Below are positions 1-8,527 of a DNA stretch of 64,000 nucleotides, piece after piece. Below the pieces are notes generated by a model. It did not search any database, was not told the DNA's origin, and saw nothing but the letters and a program-made list of their open reading frames with translations. Within the stretch, counting starts at the first letter, position 1. Each line of letters begins with the position of its first letter. Origin of the DNA: CAWBRT01 sp963791145 (GTDB lineage Bacteria > Acidobacteriota > Terriglobia > Terriglobales > Acidobacteriaceae); the NCBI GenBank assembly GCA_963791145.1, contig CAWBRT010000011.1, positions 124,001 through 188,000 on the forward strand, written 5' to 3'. Position numbers and translations under genes: made by a program.

Positions 1-1426
1 GGTAAGAGCGGATACCGTGCAGCCCCCGCTCGCGGCCGAGACCGCTATCCTTGAATCCGCCAAAGGGCGAAGAGGCGGAAATCTGCTTGTAGGTATTGAT
101 CCACACTACACCGGCTTCGAGCGCCCGCCCGATGCGCCAGGCTTTCTTGTAATCGGAGGTCCAGATGCCGGAGGCAAGGCCGTAGATAGTGTCGTTGGCC
201 TGGCGCAAAAGGTCCTCTTCGTTTTCAAATGGCAAGGCGCAGAGCACCGGCCCGAAGATCTCCTGCTGCGCTGCCGTCGACTTGTTGGTGATATCGGTCA
301 AGACGGTAGGCAGGTAGAAGGCGCCTTGGGAAAGACGCGGATCGGAGGGGCGGCTGCCGCCGATCAGGACACTTCCGTTTTCCTTCCGCGTCGTGTCCAC
401 GATCGATTCGACAAAGTCACGCTGCCCGAAGGTGGCCAGGGGGCCGAGCTGCGACTGCGGGTCATCCGGCATTCCAACGCGCAGAGCACGCGTCCTCTCC
501 TGCACCATCTCCAGGAATTGCTTCATGACACTGCGCTGGATAAACAGGCGGGAGCCGGCGGTGCAGGACTGGCCTGTCCCCTCGAAGATGGAAACGGTTG
601 CGGCATCGGCGGCACTTTTCAAATCCGCGTCGGCAAAGACAATGTGAGGAGACTTGCCGCCAAGTTCGAGCACGGCGGGAATCAGCCGCTCGCCGGCAAA
701 GGTGGCGATCCGGCGGCCGACCTCAGTACCGCCCGTGAAAGAAATCATCCGCACCTTGGGATGCCGGACCAGCGCGTCTCCGATTTTCCCGCCGGGCCCG
801 GGCACGACGTTCAGAATACCCGGCGGAACGCCCGCATCGAGTGCGATGCGCCCGAATTCTATGCCGCAGGTCGGAGTGCTCGAAGCCGGCTTCAGCACAA
901 CGGCATTACCGGCGGCCAGCGCCGCCGAAAGTTTACTGGCGGTGAGCGTGAGGGGCGAATTCCAGGGAGTAATTGCCGCCACGACTCCGTAGGGTTCGTA
1001 CGCGGTCATAGAAAGATAATTGCCGCGCGGCGGAGTGACTTCGGCGCAAAGCACTTCCACGGCCGCGGCGGCATAGCGGAAGCTGGCCGCGGCCTGAGCA
1101 ACCTGCGTCTTGCATTCCTTCCATACCTTGCCGTTTTCCAGCATCTGGCAGCGCGCCAGCAGGTCGGAGCGCTCCATCATGAGGTCGGCAAACCTGTTCA
1201 GCAGGAGCGCCCGCTCGTGCGGCAGCATGTTTCGCCAGGCGGGCTTAGCGGCGGCTGTAGCGGCCGTTTCGGCGGCTGCGTCGATGTGCGCCTCGGCGGC
1301 GGCGCAGATCTCGTAATTGGTTTCACCGGTTGCGGGATTGACGCAGGTAATGCAGGAGGGCGAGTCCTGAATCCACTCGCTTCCGATCAGGAATGGCTTG
1401 GGTTTTAGAGCTGTTAACGTCGACAT
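1..1426 (-). CDS. NAD(P)-dependent aldehyde dehydrogenase, C-terminus beyond window edge
   Basis: Reading the minus strand from the ATG at 1426 gives an uninterrupted frame to the window edge (about 475 residues of a family usually 480-500). It oxidises an aldehyde to the acid with NAD(P)+ in the cytoplasm. Visible family features are the ELGGKSP segment holding the catalytic glutamate, the EGTGQSCTAGSR segment holding the nucleophilic cysteine, the FTGGTEVG cofactor loop and EIFGPVL near the end. GGAGG lies 8 nt upstream of the ATG. It is divergent from a LysR-type regulator at 1808, the usual arrangement of a regulator with its target, so substrate-induced expression is likely. The substrate cannot be told from sequence. 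The last few residues and stop codon are missing. Confidence 0.93.
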   Translation of the reverse strand, partial: MSTLTALKPKPFLIGSEWIQDSPSCITCVNPATGETNYEICAAAEAHIDAAAETAATAAAKPAWRNMLPHERALLLNRFADLMMERSDLLARCQMLENGKVWKECKTQVAQAAASFRYAAAAVEVLCAEVTPPRGNYLSMTAYEPYGVVAAITPWNSPLTLTASKLSAALAAGNAVVLKPASSTPTCGIEFGRIALDAGVPPGILNVVPGPGGKIGDALVRHPKVRMISFTGGTEVGRRIATFAGERLIPAVLELGGKSPHIVFADADLKSAADAATVSIFEGTGQSCTAGSRLFIQRSVMKQFLEMVQERTRALRVGMPDDPQSQLGPLATFGQRDFVESIVDTTRKENGSVLIGGSRPSDPRLSQGAFYLPTVLTDITNKSTAAQQEIFGPVLCALPFENEEDLLRQANDTIYGLASGIWTSDYKKAWRIGRALEAGVVWINTYKQISASSPFGGFKDSGLGRERGLHGIRSY

Positions 1427-1807
1427 TTAGAAGAACCTCCGTCGCACGAAGGCGATCACGAATTCAGTTAATAGATGCTGGGGAACAGTCCCGAGGAACG
1501 AACGTGGAATGTACTCGTTACAGCATTCTGGGCATGCGATCTTTTCGGTTGTCCACACAGATCAGGAGCGTACGAAGAGCGTCCAAGGCGAGTCCAATTG
1601 TTTGATCCAATAGCAGAAATTGTTGCGGCGGATTGCGGCGGCCATTCGTCGATCCAATAACAGGTATTGCCTTCACAAATGGCGGGCATTTCAAGCGTCG
1701 ATTCAATTTTGTGCTGCATGTGTTCGCTCGGCTTCGACTAGAATATGTGCGTACCCGCTGCCAGGAACGCACGGTCTCGAGTTGGCATTCACCGCGAGCA
1801 ATCTGCT
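1427..1807. promoter_or_regulatory. Divergent intergenic region with a repeated 13-bp motif
   Basis: This is the control region between the aldehyde dehydrogenase and the LysR gene. GATCCAATAgCAG at 1604-1616 recurs as GATCCAATAaCAG at 1651-1663, 47 bp apart on the same strand, and AGTCCAATTG at 1591-1600 is a partial third copy. Such spacing fits LysR binding sites, but this is inference. TAGAAT at 1739-1744 is a possible -10 for the LysR gene. No gene is visible here. Confidence 0.4.
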
Positions 1808-2695
1808 ATGGAACTTCGGCATATACGCTATTTCATTCGCGTCGCGGAGTTGCTGCACTTCACCCGCGCGGCGGAGTCGCTGCACGTATCTCAGCCCACG
1901 CTCTCGACTCACATACAGCAGCTTGAGGAAGAGATTGGCGGCCCGCTGTTCGATCGCGGCCGCAACCTCCGGCTGACGGAGGCAGGAGAATTATTTCTGG
2001 TGGCGGCGCGCAAGTCTTACCAGGAGCTGGAACTGGTCAAGGAGAAGATCTGGGATCTGCGGCGAACGGTTCGCGGAACTTTGACCATCGGCGCAACGTA
2101 TGTCTTCAGCCAGAAGCTGCTGCCCGGTGTTCTTGCGGCCTATGCCACCGCCTACCCGGGAGTTCACACGTCAGTGCAACTGGGCGGCTCCCACACCATT
2201 GAACAGGGGATCATGGCGCGAACTATGGACGTCGGCCTGGCCTGCATGCCGCCCGCTTCCAGCGAGATCGAATTCGAGGAGCTGTTCGCGGAAGACCTGG
2301 TGCTGGTCGTTCCCAGGCAACATTCACTCGCCGGGTGCAGCGAGATAGACGTGCGCGAACTCGGCGGGCTTTCCCTGATGCTCCCTTCCACCGGATTCCG
2401 GGTTCGCCGCGTGATGGACGAGCACTTCACGAAAGAAAAGATTTCGCCGAAAGTGCTCATGGAGATCAACGATTTTCCGGCCCTGCTTACGATGGTAAAG
2501 ACGAACAATGCAGCGACGATCGGCTGCCGCGGCCATTTGGGAAACGATCCCGACATCCACGTCATTCCACTGCGGGAAGCCGGGGTGCCCCTGCGGCTCT
2601 CCAAGGGACTCATCCGGTCCAAGGAAATGCCTCTCAGCGCGGCTGTTCGGACCTTCATAGAGCTGACAAAAGCCCAACTGGCAGACCAGCACTAG
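1808..2695 (+). CDS. LysR-family transcriptional regulator
   Basis: A 295-residue protein of normal LysR length. The N-terminal winged helix-turn-helix runs over residues 1-60 (MELRHIRYFIRVAE, then the VSQPTLSTHIQQLEEEIG recognition region). The rest is the periplasmic-binding-like effector domain (LTIGATYVFSQKLLPGVL onward). The ATG at 1808 starts the conserved domain exactly. An upstream in-frame ATG at 1745 would add 21 residues without family similarity and is rejected. It belongs to the CynR/CysB-like group in which the effector domain senses a small metabolite. It is divergent from the aldehyde dehydrogenase, which is its most likely target. The effector is unknown. Confidence 0.93.
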   Translation: MELRHIRYFIRVAELLHFTRAAESLHVSQPTLSTHIQQLEEEIGGPLFDRGRNLRLTEAGELFLVAARKSYQELELVKEKIWDLRRTVRGTLTIGATYVFSQKLLPGVLAAYATAYPGVHTSVQLGGSHTIEQGIMARTMDVGLACMPPASSEIEFEELFAEDLVLVVPRQHSLAGCSEIDVRELGGLSLMLPSTGFRVRRVMDEHFTKEKISPKVLMEINDFPALLTMVKTNNAATIGCRGHLGNDPDIHVIPLREAGVPLRLSKGLIRSKEMPLSAAVRTFIELTKAQLADQH

Positions 2696-2743
2696 AACGG
2701 TGGCCGGGGCGGAGTGGCGAGGAATGGCCTTAAAAGCTGCCTA

Positions 2744-4607
2744 CTAACCTCCTGCCCTTTGCGCTGCCTTAACTTTGCCCCATGCTGTGTCCAAAAGGTC
2801 AAAAAGCGCCTCTACCGCCTCACTCGTTTTCTGGGTCAGTGCCATCCCTCCAGAATGAGCCAATTCCGCAAACCGTCTAGCAAGGAGTACCTTATCGAGA
2901 CCGAGTCTACGGATGCAATGCGTCGGCCTCTCGCGTGGTTGAAGAACCAGTGCAGGGTCACAAGCGGTGAGCAAATTTTTGAAATCCTCCCAGGACAACA
3001 CATCCTCAATCCCCGCAGCGTCCTGGGGTTGGACAACATTCTTCGTGTCTACACCAAGCCCATTCACTAGCTTCCCACGCGCATTGTTTCCTTGCTCCTC
3101 CCTATCGAGCAGCACAACAAACTCCAGCCCCCAACCGATAAATAACGAAGCGAATGTAGTTACTGTCATCGCGCCGAGACAGGGGAAAATATTAACTTCC
3201 TCACAGAATTGCCGTCGAGTAACGTGCGCAAGGCTCGTCAAATAAAATCGATCCGAAATTCCTTCCACTAGCAGATTCTTGAGACGCGCAAATGTGAGCT
3301 GTCCTCTAACTTCGAGGCCAATAGCCGTGAGTACAGGAGATAATGTGTCCTGAAAGATTTCTCCACGTATGCGTGGATCGGTCAGGCGATTAAGTATGAG
3401 CGTCCCATCCTTGGGGGCCCCTGACGACGAGCCGCACGCGATGAAGCCTATCACCGGGAATTAGAACTGGGCTGTGTGTCGAATATACAATTTGATCTTT
3501 CTTTACAAGTTTCTCCTCAAATAGCTTCAGAACATCCTGCTGTGCACGCGCATGAAGATACGATCCCGGTTCGTCGATCAGTAGGAACTGCGTGCGGGAG
3601 GGCCATCGCTTATGCGAAGCTGCAAGTCGCAGATAGAAGGACAGGAACCAAAGAAATCCCTTGCTGCGCTGTTCTGGAAAATGCTTAGCTTCATCCAGTA
3701 CGAAGAAGTGAAGCTGTAATTCTCCTTCCTCATTACGCCGACCTTCAACACGCAGATCAACCTTTTGCTCTCCGTCAACAGTTTGCGTCCAGTAGGTCAA
3801 GAAATCGCCAGTGACTCGTCCACTCTTGTTCTCTAGATAATTATCGAGGCGCTTGTCGTTTTTCGAAAACTCCTCAATCCTCCCAAGGTCGATGTCCGCA
3901 AGAGCCAGGAGATCACGCACGGCCTCCGGTACAGTAGCTGGATTTTGTTTTCCGGCACCAGTTGGCGCACCAGATTTAGATGTGGCTTCTTTCCGCTGCA
4001 ACTCGGAGAACGGCACTGAACGGGGAAGCCGATTGCTGAATGAATCGAAGTACACAAACACTGGCCAGTAGCTTCGAAGAATTCCTCCGATCTCGTCTGC
4101 GCCGACAAGAACTAAGGGCTTCGCTTCTTCACTAGTTGGTCCACCCGGCTCCTCCGCTTCGGTATTAGCTCTTGGAGGCGGTTCCTGTCCACCTTCTGAA
4201 AGGGTACCCTGTTGCTCCCACAGCCGATGGAGGTCATCCTCCACCTTAAATTCGCCTGTCGGAAGATCACGTGTAAACCATACCGTCCCGGCTTCTCCGA
4301 GAGCTTTAGAGACCGCACTCGGGATGAAGTAGCTGCCATCCGACAGGAATCGCTCGATTTCACCAGTTTCGATCGCAAATTGGACCGAGACCCGAGGGTG
4401 AGGATCCTCTTGTCCATCTGGCCAATACTCCGGCGTCTCAGGCTGTTCGTCTTCCTCAAGGTCAAAGTCGCGAAGTGCTGTTAAGATCGCCGTTTTCCCT
4501 GACTCGTTCTGTCCGGCAAGAACCGAAATCCCGTCCTTGGATAGCTCGCAAATCCCAGAGTCCTTAATCGACTTGAAATCGCGTATTCGAAACGCTATGG
4601 GTTTCAC
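2744..4607 (-). pseudogene. OLD-family ATPase/TOPRIM nuclease, frameshifted
   Basis: Two overlapping minus-strand frames together encode one OLD-family endonuclease of about 610 residues. The first (4607 to about 3415) is an AAA/ABC-type ATPase: Walker A GQNESGKT near residue 34 and a Walker B/D-loop region LLIDEPGSYLHARA. The second (about 3415 to 2744) is the TOPRIM domain with LLVEGISDRFYL and VVLLDREEQG supplying acidic metal ligands. They join if one base is removed from the G5C4 run at 3413-3421. The start is GTG at 4607 with CAGGAG 6 nt upstream. No UvrD-like helicase follows, so this is a lone class 1 OLD protein, not a Gabija pair. OLD nucleases act on DNA and several are anti-phage. 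Its neighbours are an insertion sequence and a tRNA, which suggests an acquired segment. The frameshift may be real decay or a sequencing indel. Confidence 0.8.
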
Positions 4608-4704
4608 GTAGTTCTCCTGGATGAATCTGAGTGTCGGGATTTTAACTCACGAATGACCAATTAAGATCATGGATGTTAGTTATCGGGTCCAATTCGGGAA
4701 GTCA

Positions 4705-4751
4705 TCTGCTCCCTACCCAACTTTTATCGACTCGATAAGCTAAGGAGCAGA
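4705..4751. other. Nested dyad upstream of the OLD nuclease gene
   Basis: TCTGCTCC at 4705-4712 pairs with GGAGCAGA at 4744-4751. Between them lies the near-perfect palindrome TTATCGA-C-TCGATAA at 4724-4738. The centres nearly coincide (4728 and 4731). No T-run follows on either strand, so it is not a typical terminator. It could be an operator or a recombination or integration site. Its role is unknown. Confidence 0.45.
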
Positions 4752-4813
4752 CGTTGACGAGTAAGCGTGCAGCAGTCGCCACAAAGTCCTGCTCTCAAAG
4801 TCTCTGATTTATT

Positions 4814-6103
4814 GGTTCTAGATCAAAGACGGGGGCAGACCGAGATCCCGGATTGGTAAAACAATCTGGGAGAGAACGTTTTGACCAACGACGAGATCGT
4901 GTTGGGTCTGCCCCACTATCAGATTACTGCGATTCAGTGGAGAAGTGGAGAGGTGAGGATCGGGGCCCGGTATACCGGGCCCCGATCCTGCCCGCACTGC
5001 CATGGCCAGGGCTTGCACAGCAAGGGTTGGTTTTCTCGCTTGGTACGCCATGAAAACTTCGGCTTACGACATTGCCGGCTGGAGATCGCGGCCCAGAAAT
5101 GGCACTGCCGGGGTTGTGGCCGCCAGTTCCGCCAGCGTTTGCCGGGGGTTCTTCCTGGCCAACATGCCAGCGAGCCGTTCCGCCAGGCCGTGTTTCGCCA
5201 GCACCTGGATGGCGTCAGCCGTCGCCGGGTGAGCCAACGCGAAGCCATTGGCGCCGCCACCGTGGAGCGCTATTTCCGCCATGGACTGCAGCGGCAGTTT
5301 TCCCAATACCACTCGCCGCAATGCCCGTCCATCCTGGGCATTGACGAGCATTTTTTCACCCGCCGCCAGGGATTCGCCACCACCCTGTGCGACCTGAAAA
5401 AGCGGCGCGTTTACGATGTGGTGCTGGGCCGCTCGCCAGCCTCTCTGGATGCCTATTTCCAACACTTGCAAGACAAACGCCGGGTGCGCCTAGTCTGCAT
5501 GGACCTGTCGTCCAGCTATCGCGCTGTGGTGCGCAAGCATTTTCCCCAAGCCCGCATCGTAGCCGACCGCTTTCATGTCATTCGTCTGATCAACCACCAT
5601 TTCCTGGCCTGCTGGCGGGAACTGGATCCGGTGGCCAGCAGAAACCGCGGTCTGGTATCGCTGATGCGCCGCCATCGCCACCATCTGCAACCGGAGCAGA
5701 GAAGCAAGCTGCAAGCCTATCTCCAAGCTCACCCCGTGCTCGACCGCCTGTATCGCTTCAAACAGCACCTCTGTTACCTGCTGCTGAAGAAACACCGCAC
5801 CCGCAAGCAGTGCCAGGCGCTCATCCCTCGTCTGCTGCTGGCAATCGACCAACTGCGGCAGGCGCGCCTGCCGCAGTTGGTCCAGCTCGGCGAGACCTTG
5901 CAGGCTTGGCAACAAGAGATCGCCACCATGTGGCGTTTCACCCGCAACAACGGCGTCACCGAAGGATTCCATAACAAAATGGAAACCATCAGCCGACAGG
6001 CCTATGGCTTCCGCAACTTTCAAAACTATCGAATGCGGGTCAAGGTATTATGTGGTTAATCTTTCTGGGATCGGGGTTTGTCCCCCGTCTTTGGCGTAGA
6101 GCC
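4814..6103 (+). mobile_element. Complete ISL3-family insertion sequence with 8-bp target duplication
   Basis: The element is 1290 bp. The left end reads GGTTCTAGATCAAAGACGGG from 4814. The reverse complement of the right end (to 6103) reads GGCTCTACGCCAAAGACGGG, with similarity continuing to about 40 bp including GATCCC. The direct repeat GATTTATT flanks it at 4806-4813 and 6104-6111, which is the 8-bp duplication expected for ISL3. It contains one intact transposase gene. The perfect duplication indicates a recent insertion. The right duplication ends directly at the 3' CCA end of the tRNA-Ala gene. Confidence 0.96.
4881..6059 (+). CDS. ISL3-family transposase
   Basis: A 392-residue DDE transposase that fills the insertion sequence. 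The N-terminal zinc-binding region has CPHCHG near residue 36 and CRGCGRQF near residue 75. The catalytic core follows, with an aspartate in ILGIDEHFF, a second in CMDLSSSY, ADRFHVIRLIN downstream, and a glutamate in NNGVTEGFHNKME near the C-terminus. This arrangement is characteristic of ISL3. The frame is intact and the start is TTG at 4881 after GGGAGAGAACG. Together with intact ends this suggests an element still able to move. Confidence 0.95.
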   Translation: MTNDEIVLGLPHYQITAIQWRSGEVRIGARYTGPRSCPHCHGQGLHSKGWFSRLVRHENFGLRHCRLEIAAQKWHCRGCGRQFRQRLPGVLPGQHASEPFRQAVFRQHLDGVSRRRVSQREAIGAATVERYFRHGLQRQFSQYHSPQCPSILGIDEHFFTRRQGFATTLCDLKKRRVYDVVLGRSPASLDAYFQHLQDKRRVRLVCMDLSSSYRAVVRKHFPQARIVADRFHVIRLINHHFLACWRELDPVASRNRGLVSLMRRHRHHLQPEQRSKLQAYLQAHPVLDRLYRFKQHLCYLLLKKHRTRKQCQALIPRLLLAIDQLRQARLPQLVQLGETLQAWQQEIATMWRFTRNNGVTEGFHNKMETISRQAYGFRNFQNYRMRVKVLCG

Positions 6104-6111
6104 GATTTATT

Positions 6112-6187
6112 TGGTGGAGCTAGTCGGGCTCGAACCGACGACCTCCTCGTTGCGAACGAGGCGCTCTCCCAGCTGAGCTATAGCCCC
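6112..6187 (-). tRNA. tRNA-Ala (anticodon CGC)
   Basis: The minus strand folds as a full 76-nt tRNA. The acceptor arm GGGGCTA pairs with TAGCTCC (one G-T). The D arm is GCTCAGCTGGGAGAGC. The anticodon stem CCTCG/CGAGG encloses loop TTCGCAA, anticodon CGC, which reads the alanine codon GCG. The T arm is GTCGG-TTCGAGC-CCGAC. The 3' CCA is encoded. An ISL3 element lies 1 nt beyond its 3' end. Confidence 0.97.
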
Positions 6188-6425
6188 ACGGTCAAGGCGG
6201 GAAGACAGAGGCGCTGACACCGTTCTGCCGCGAACGCGCATAGCAATGCGCACTCTTATCTTAACAGCGCAGCCGCTCCCCGGCAAAGCCCATGAGGCGC
6301 GAGCGCAGCCGCGCGGAAACATTCCTATCCCTAATCATCCCAACGCGCAGCGCGGGCGCGCCGCATATCCGGCGATGGACCGGGCGCAAGTGCCGCAGAT
6401 CACATCGCGGCGGGCCGCCCGCGTT

Positions 6426-6440
6426 TATAATGGTAGCGTG
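6426..6440 (+). promoter_or_regulatory. Leaderless promoter of ribA
   Basis: TATAAT at 6426-6431 is followed by exactly 6 nt and the GTG start at 6438. With normal promoter geometry transcription would begin at the G of GTG. No -35 consensus is visible. Confidence 0.65.
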
Positions 6441-7097
6441 GATTCCATAAGGAAAATTGCTGAGGCCGACTTCCCTTCCCGTTGGGGGCAGTTCCGGATC
6501 TTCGGCTTTGAAGGCCAGTTCGCCAACTCCGCCGCTTACGGAAGCGACAATCCTCGCGATGTCGACCGGCGCAAGGAGAGCGCCGTCGCCCTGGTCATGG
6601 GCGATATCCATTCGCAGCCGCCGCTGGTGCGCATCCACTCCCAGTGCCTGACCGGCGACGTTTTTGGCTCTTACCGCTGCGACTGCCGGGCACAGCTGGA
6701 GATGGCTTTCGAGCAGATCGCCGAGCAAGGCCGGGGAATCATCATCTACGAAGACCAGGAGGGCCGCGGCATCGGCCTGATGGCCAAGCTGCAGGCCTAC
6801 GAGTTGCAGGACGGCGGGCTGGATACGGTACAGGCCAACCTGAAGCTGGGCTTCAAGCCGGACTGCCGCGAATACAAGCTGCCGGCCGCCATCCTGAAGG
6901 AGCTCGGAGTCAACGAAATCGTGCTGATGTCCAACAACCCAGAGAAGATCGCCGCGCTGGAGCGCGTCGGGATCAAGGTGAAACGAATCTCCGCCGAAGT
7001 CGACGCGACACCGGAGTCGGAGCGATACTTGCGCACCAAGCGCGAAAAGATGGGCCACCTGTTCACCGATCTGCCCACCAACTCCAATTGCGATTAG
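6438..7097 (+). CDS. ribA: GTP cyclohydrolase II
   Basis: Opens the imidazole ring of GTP to give the first committed riboflavin precursor, plus formate and pyrophosphate. The 219-residue frame has the zinc-binding region (RIHSQCLTGDVFGSYRCDC with three cysteines), the catalytic segment EDQEGRGIGL, and the C-terminal NNPEKIAALE and GI(K)V region. No DHBP synthase (RibB) domain is attached, so this is a monofunctional RibA. I chose GTG at 6438 because a TATAAT box lies 6 nt upstream. An in-frame ATG at 6375 precedes that promoter and would add nonconserved residues. It is not in a riboflavin operon here, and no FMN riboswitch is visible upstream. Confidence 0.95.
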   Translation: MDSIRKIAEADFPSRWGQFRIFGFEGQFANSAAYGSDNPRDVDRRKESAVALVMGDIHSQPPLVRIHSQCLTGDVFGSYRCDCRAQLEMAFEQIAEQGRGIIIYEDQEGRGIGLMAKLQAYELQDGGLDTVQANLKLGFKPDCREYKLPAAILKELGVNEIVLMSNNPEKIAALERVGIKVKRISAEVDATPESERYLRTKREKMGHLFTDLPTNSNCD

Positions 7098-7208
7098 CCT
7101 GGACCCGCGGTTGAGCACCGCGGCAAAAGCCGGATTACCTTCGCCCTGTCATTCCCACACCCGAACGTAGCTGCCACCTATCTGTTCATCCGTTGCTTCT
7201 ACCCGCGC

Positions 7209-7214
7209 TATAGT
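7209..7214 (+). promoter_or_regulatory. Leaderless -10 box of the Nudix gene
   Basis: TATAGT at 7209-7214 is followed by 6 nt and the ATG at 7221, the same geometry as at ribA, thiG, cutA, rph and the SDR gene. Confidence 0.55.
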
Positions 7215-7220
7215 TGAGGC

Positions 7221-7824
7221 ATGGCCCGCAAGACTACGAAAGCCCGCTCTCGCAAATCAGCCGCAAAAGCTTCGTCCGCCAAGGTTCTCAAGTCGCGTGT
7301 TGTCTATCGCGGGCCGGTGTTCCACGTCACCACGGAGATCGTGCGCGAGCCCAGCGGCGTGACCGCCCGGCGCGACATCGTGCGCCACACCGGTTCGGTG
7401 GTAATCATGGCCGTGGACGACGGCAGCCGCCGAGCCGCGCCTGCTGCTGGTTCGCCAGTTCCGCCATGCGGCCGGCAGCGAGCTGTGGGAGCTTCCGGCC
7501 GGGCGGGCGGAGAAGGGCGAAAACCTGCTCGCGGCCGGCAAGCGTGAGTTGCTGGAAGAAACCGGGGTCACGGCACGGAGCTGGAAGCGGGCCCTTTTTT
7601 TCTACGTCAGCCCGGGATTCCTGGACGAAACCATGACGCTGTTCCTGGCACGGGGGCTGCGGCAGGGGCAAGCGAATCCGGATGAAGACGAGGTGATCGA
7701 GACGCGCTTCTTTCCCCTATCCGAGGCTGTCAGGATGGCGATCTCAGGCCGGATCAAGGATGCCAAGACCCTCACCGGCGTGCTCTGGCTGAACGAACTC
7801 TACACCGATAAATGCAAGGAGTAA
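7221..7824 (+). CDS. Nudix hydrolase, ADP-ribose pyrophosphatase type, apparent frameshift
   Basis: Hydrolyses a nucleoside diphosphate linked to another group, probably ADP-ribose, in the cytoplasm. The Nudix box is complete across the second part: GRAEKGENLLAAGKRELLEE followed by TGV. It is preceded by RLLLVRQFRHAAGSELWELP, typical of ADP-ribose pyrophosphatases. The N-terminus is a Lys/Ala-rich tail. The reading frame shifts by one base around 7421-7432 in CGGCAGCCGCCG. Beyond it, conserved sequence continues in the next frame to 7824, so I annotate a single gene of about 200 residues. The break is more likely a sequence error than decay, because both halves are well conserved. Confidence 0.85.
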
Positions 7825-7914
7825 AAGAGCGGGCCATTTGGACTCTTCCCGAAACGGAAGCCAGTCCCAGAGCGGGACATCGATAAATATTTTTCAACGA
7901 ATTTGTGTACTATC

Positions 7915-7943
7915 TTGACAATGACCTGTATGCGCCATACCAT
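7915..7943 (+). promoter_or_regulatory. Promoter with long 5' leader for the cold-shock gene
   Basis: TTGACA at 7915-7920 is followed by a 17-bp spacer and TACCAT at 7938-7943. Transcription would start near 7950, giving a leader of about 120 nt before the ATG at 8070. Long leaders that refold with temperature are known for cspA-family genes. Confidence 0.55.
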
Positions 7944-8069
7944 TGGCCAAGTAACAGTCTCAGCAGCAGATTCCATCCCACTCGGATCATCCCGTGCACG
8001 ACAGCATCCGTCTAGGAGCTCTCACTCTGTTGAGACGAGTACACGTTTGCACAAGGAAGGGTACGGAGG

Positions 8070-8291
8070 ATGACGCAAGTGTCTGCTCGTCTAAAGGGAA
8101 CCGTCAAGTGGTTCAACAACGCAAAAGGTTTTGGTTTTATCGGCCGCGAGGGTGGACCGGATGTTTTCGTCCACTACACTGCCATTACTTCAGAGGGCTA
8201 CAAGAGCCTTCAGGAGGGTGACCAGGTCGAATTCGAAATTGTGGAAGGTCAGAAAGGGCCTCAGGCCGGTAACGTCATCAAGGTCGCATAG
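8070..8291 (+). CDS. CspA-family cold-shock protein
   Basis: A 73-residue OB-fold RNA/DNA chaperone. RNP1 is KGFGFIG and RNP2 is VFVHYTAI, with the conserved GTVKWFN at the start of the fold. The N-terminus carries a few extra residues (MTQVSARLK) compared with a 67-residue CspA. AAGGAAGG upstream is a possible ribosome site. GGAGG directly abuts the ATG. It is a single-gene unit with its own promoter (7915) and terminator (8323). It probably acts in cold adaptation or general RNA chaperoning. Which paralogue it is cannot be said. Confidence 0.95.
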   Translation: MTQVSARLKGTVKWFNNAKGFGFIGREGGPDVFVHYTAITSEGYKSLQEGDQVEFEIVEGQKGPQAGNVIKVA

Positions 8292-8322
8292 ATCGCCTCG
8301 AAGTTACCTGGCACGAACCTAC

Positions 8323-8350
8323 CCCAGCCGTGTCGGCTGGGTTTCTTTTT
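8323..8350 (+). terminator. Rho-independent terminator of the cold-shock gene
   Basis: Perfect 8-bp stem CCCAGCCG/CGGCTGGG with a TGT loop, followed by TTTCTTTTT. Confidence 0.9.
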
Positions 8351-8527
8351 CTGCTGAGGATTTCGTTCCCGCCGCTCGTATCCGCGCGTCGCCTTATTGG
8401 TTTTTCCTGTTTCATCTTTTGCAATTTGCGTTTCACGAGCAAGAACCATGAGCGCTTCCCGCTGCTAGAATTTTGATGGGCTCCCCCGGCACAGACTTGC
8501 CGCTGGGGCAAAGCCAGGACGCCGCAC

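Noticed and set aside
17..1408. Long plus-strand open frame opposite the aldehyde dehydrogenase
   Set aside because: It is a shadow frame of the GC-rich gene on the other strand; the minus strand carries all family motifs.
2744..4607. Gabija defence system (GajA)
   Set aside because: The protein has the OLD ATPase-TOPRIM layout, but no UvrD-like GajB gene is adjacent; the neighbour is a transposase.
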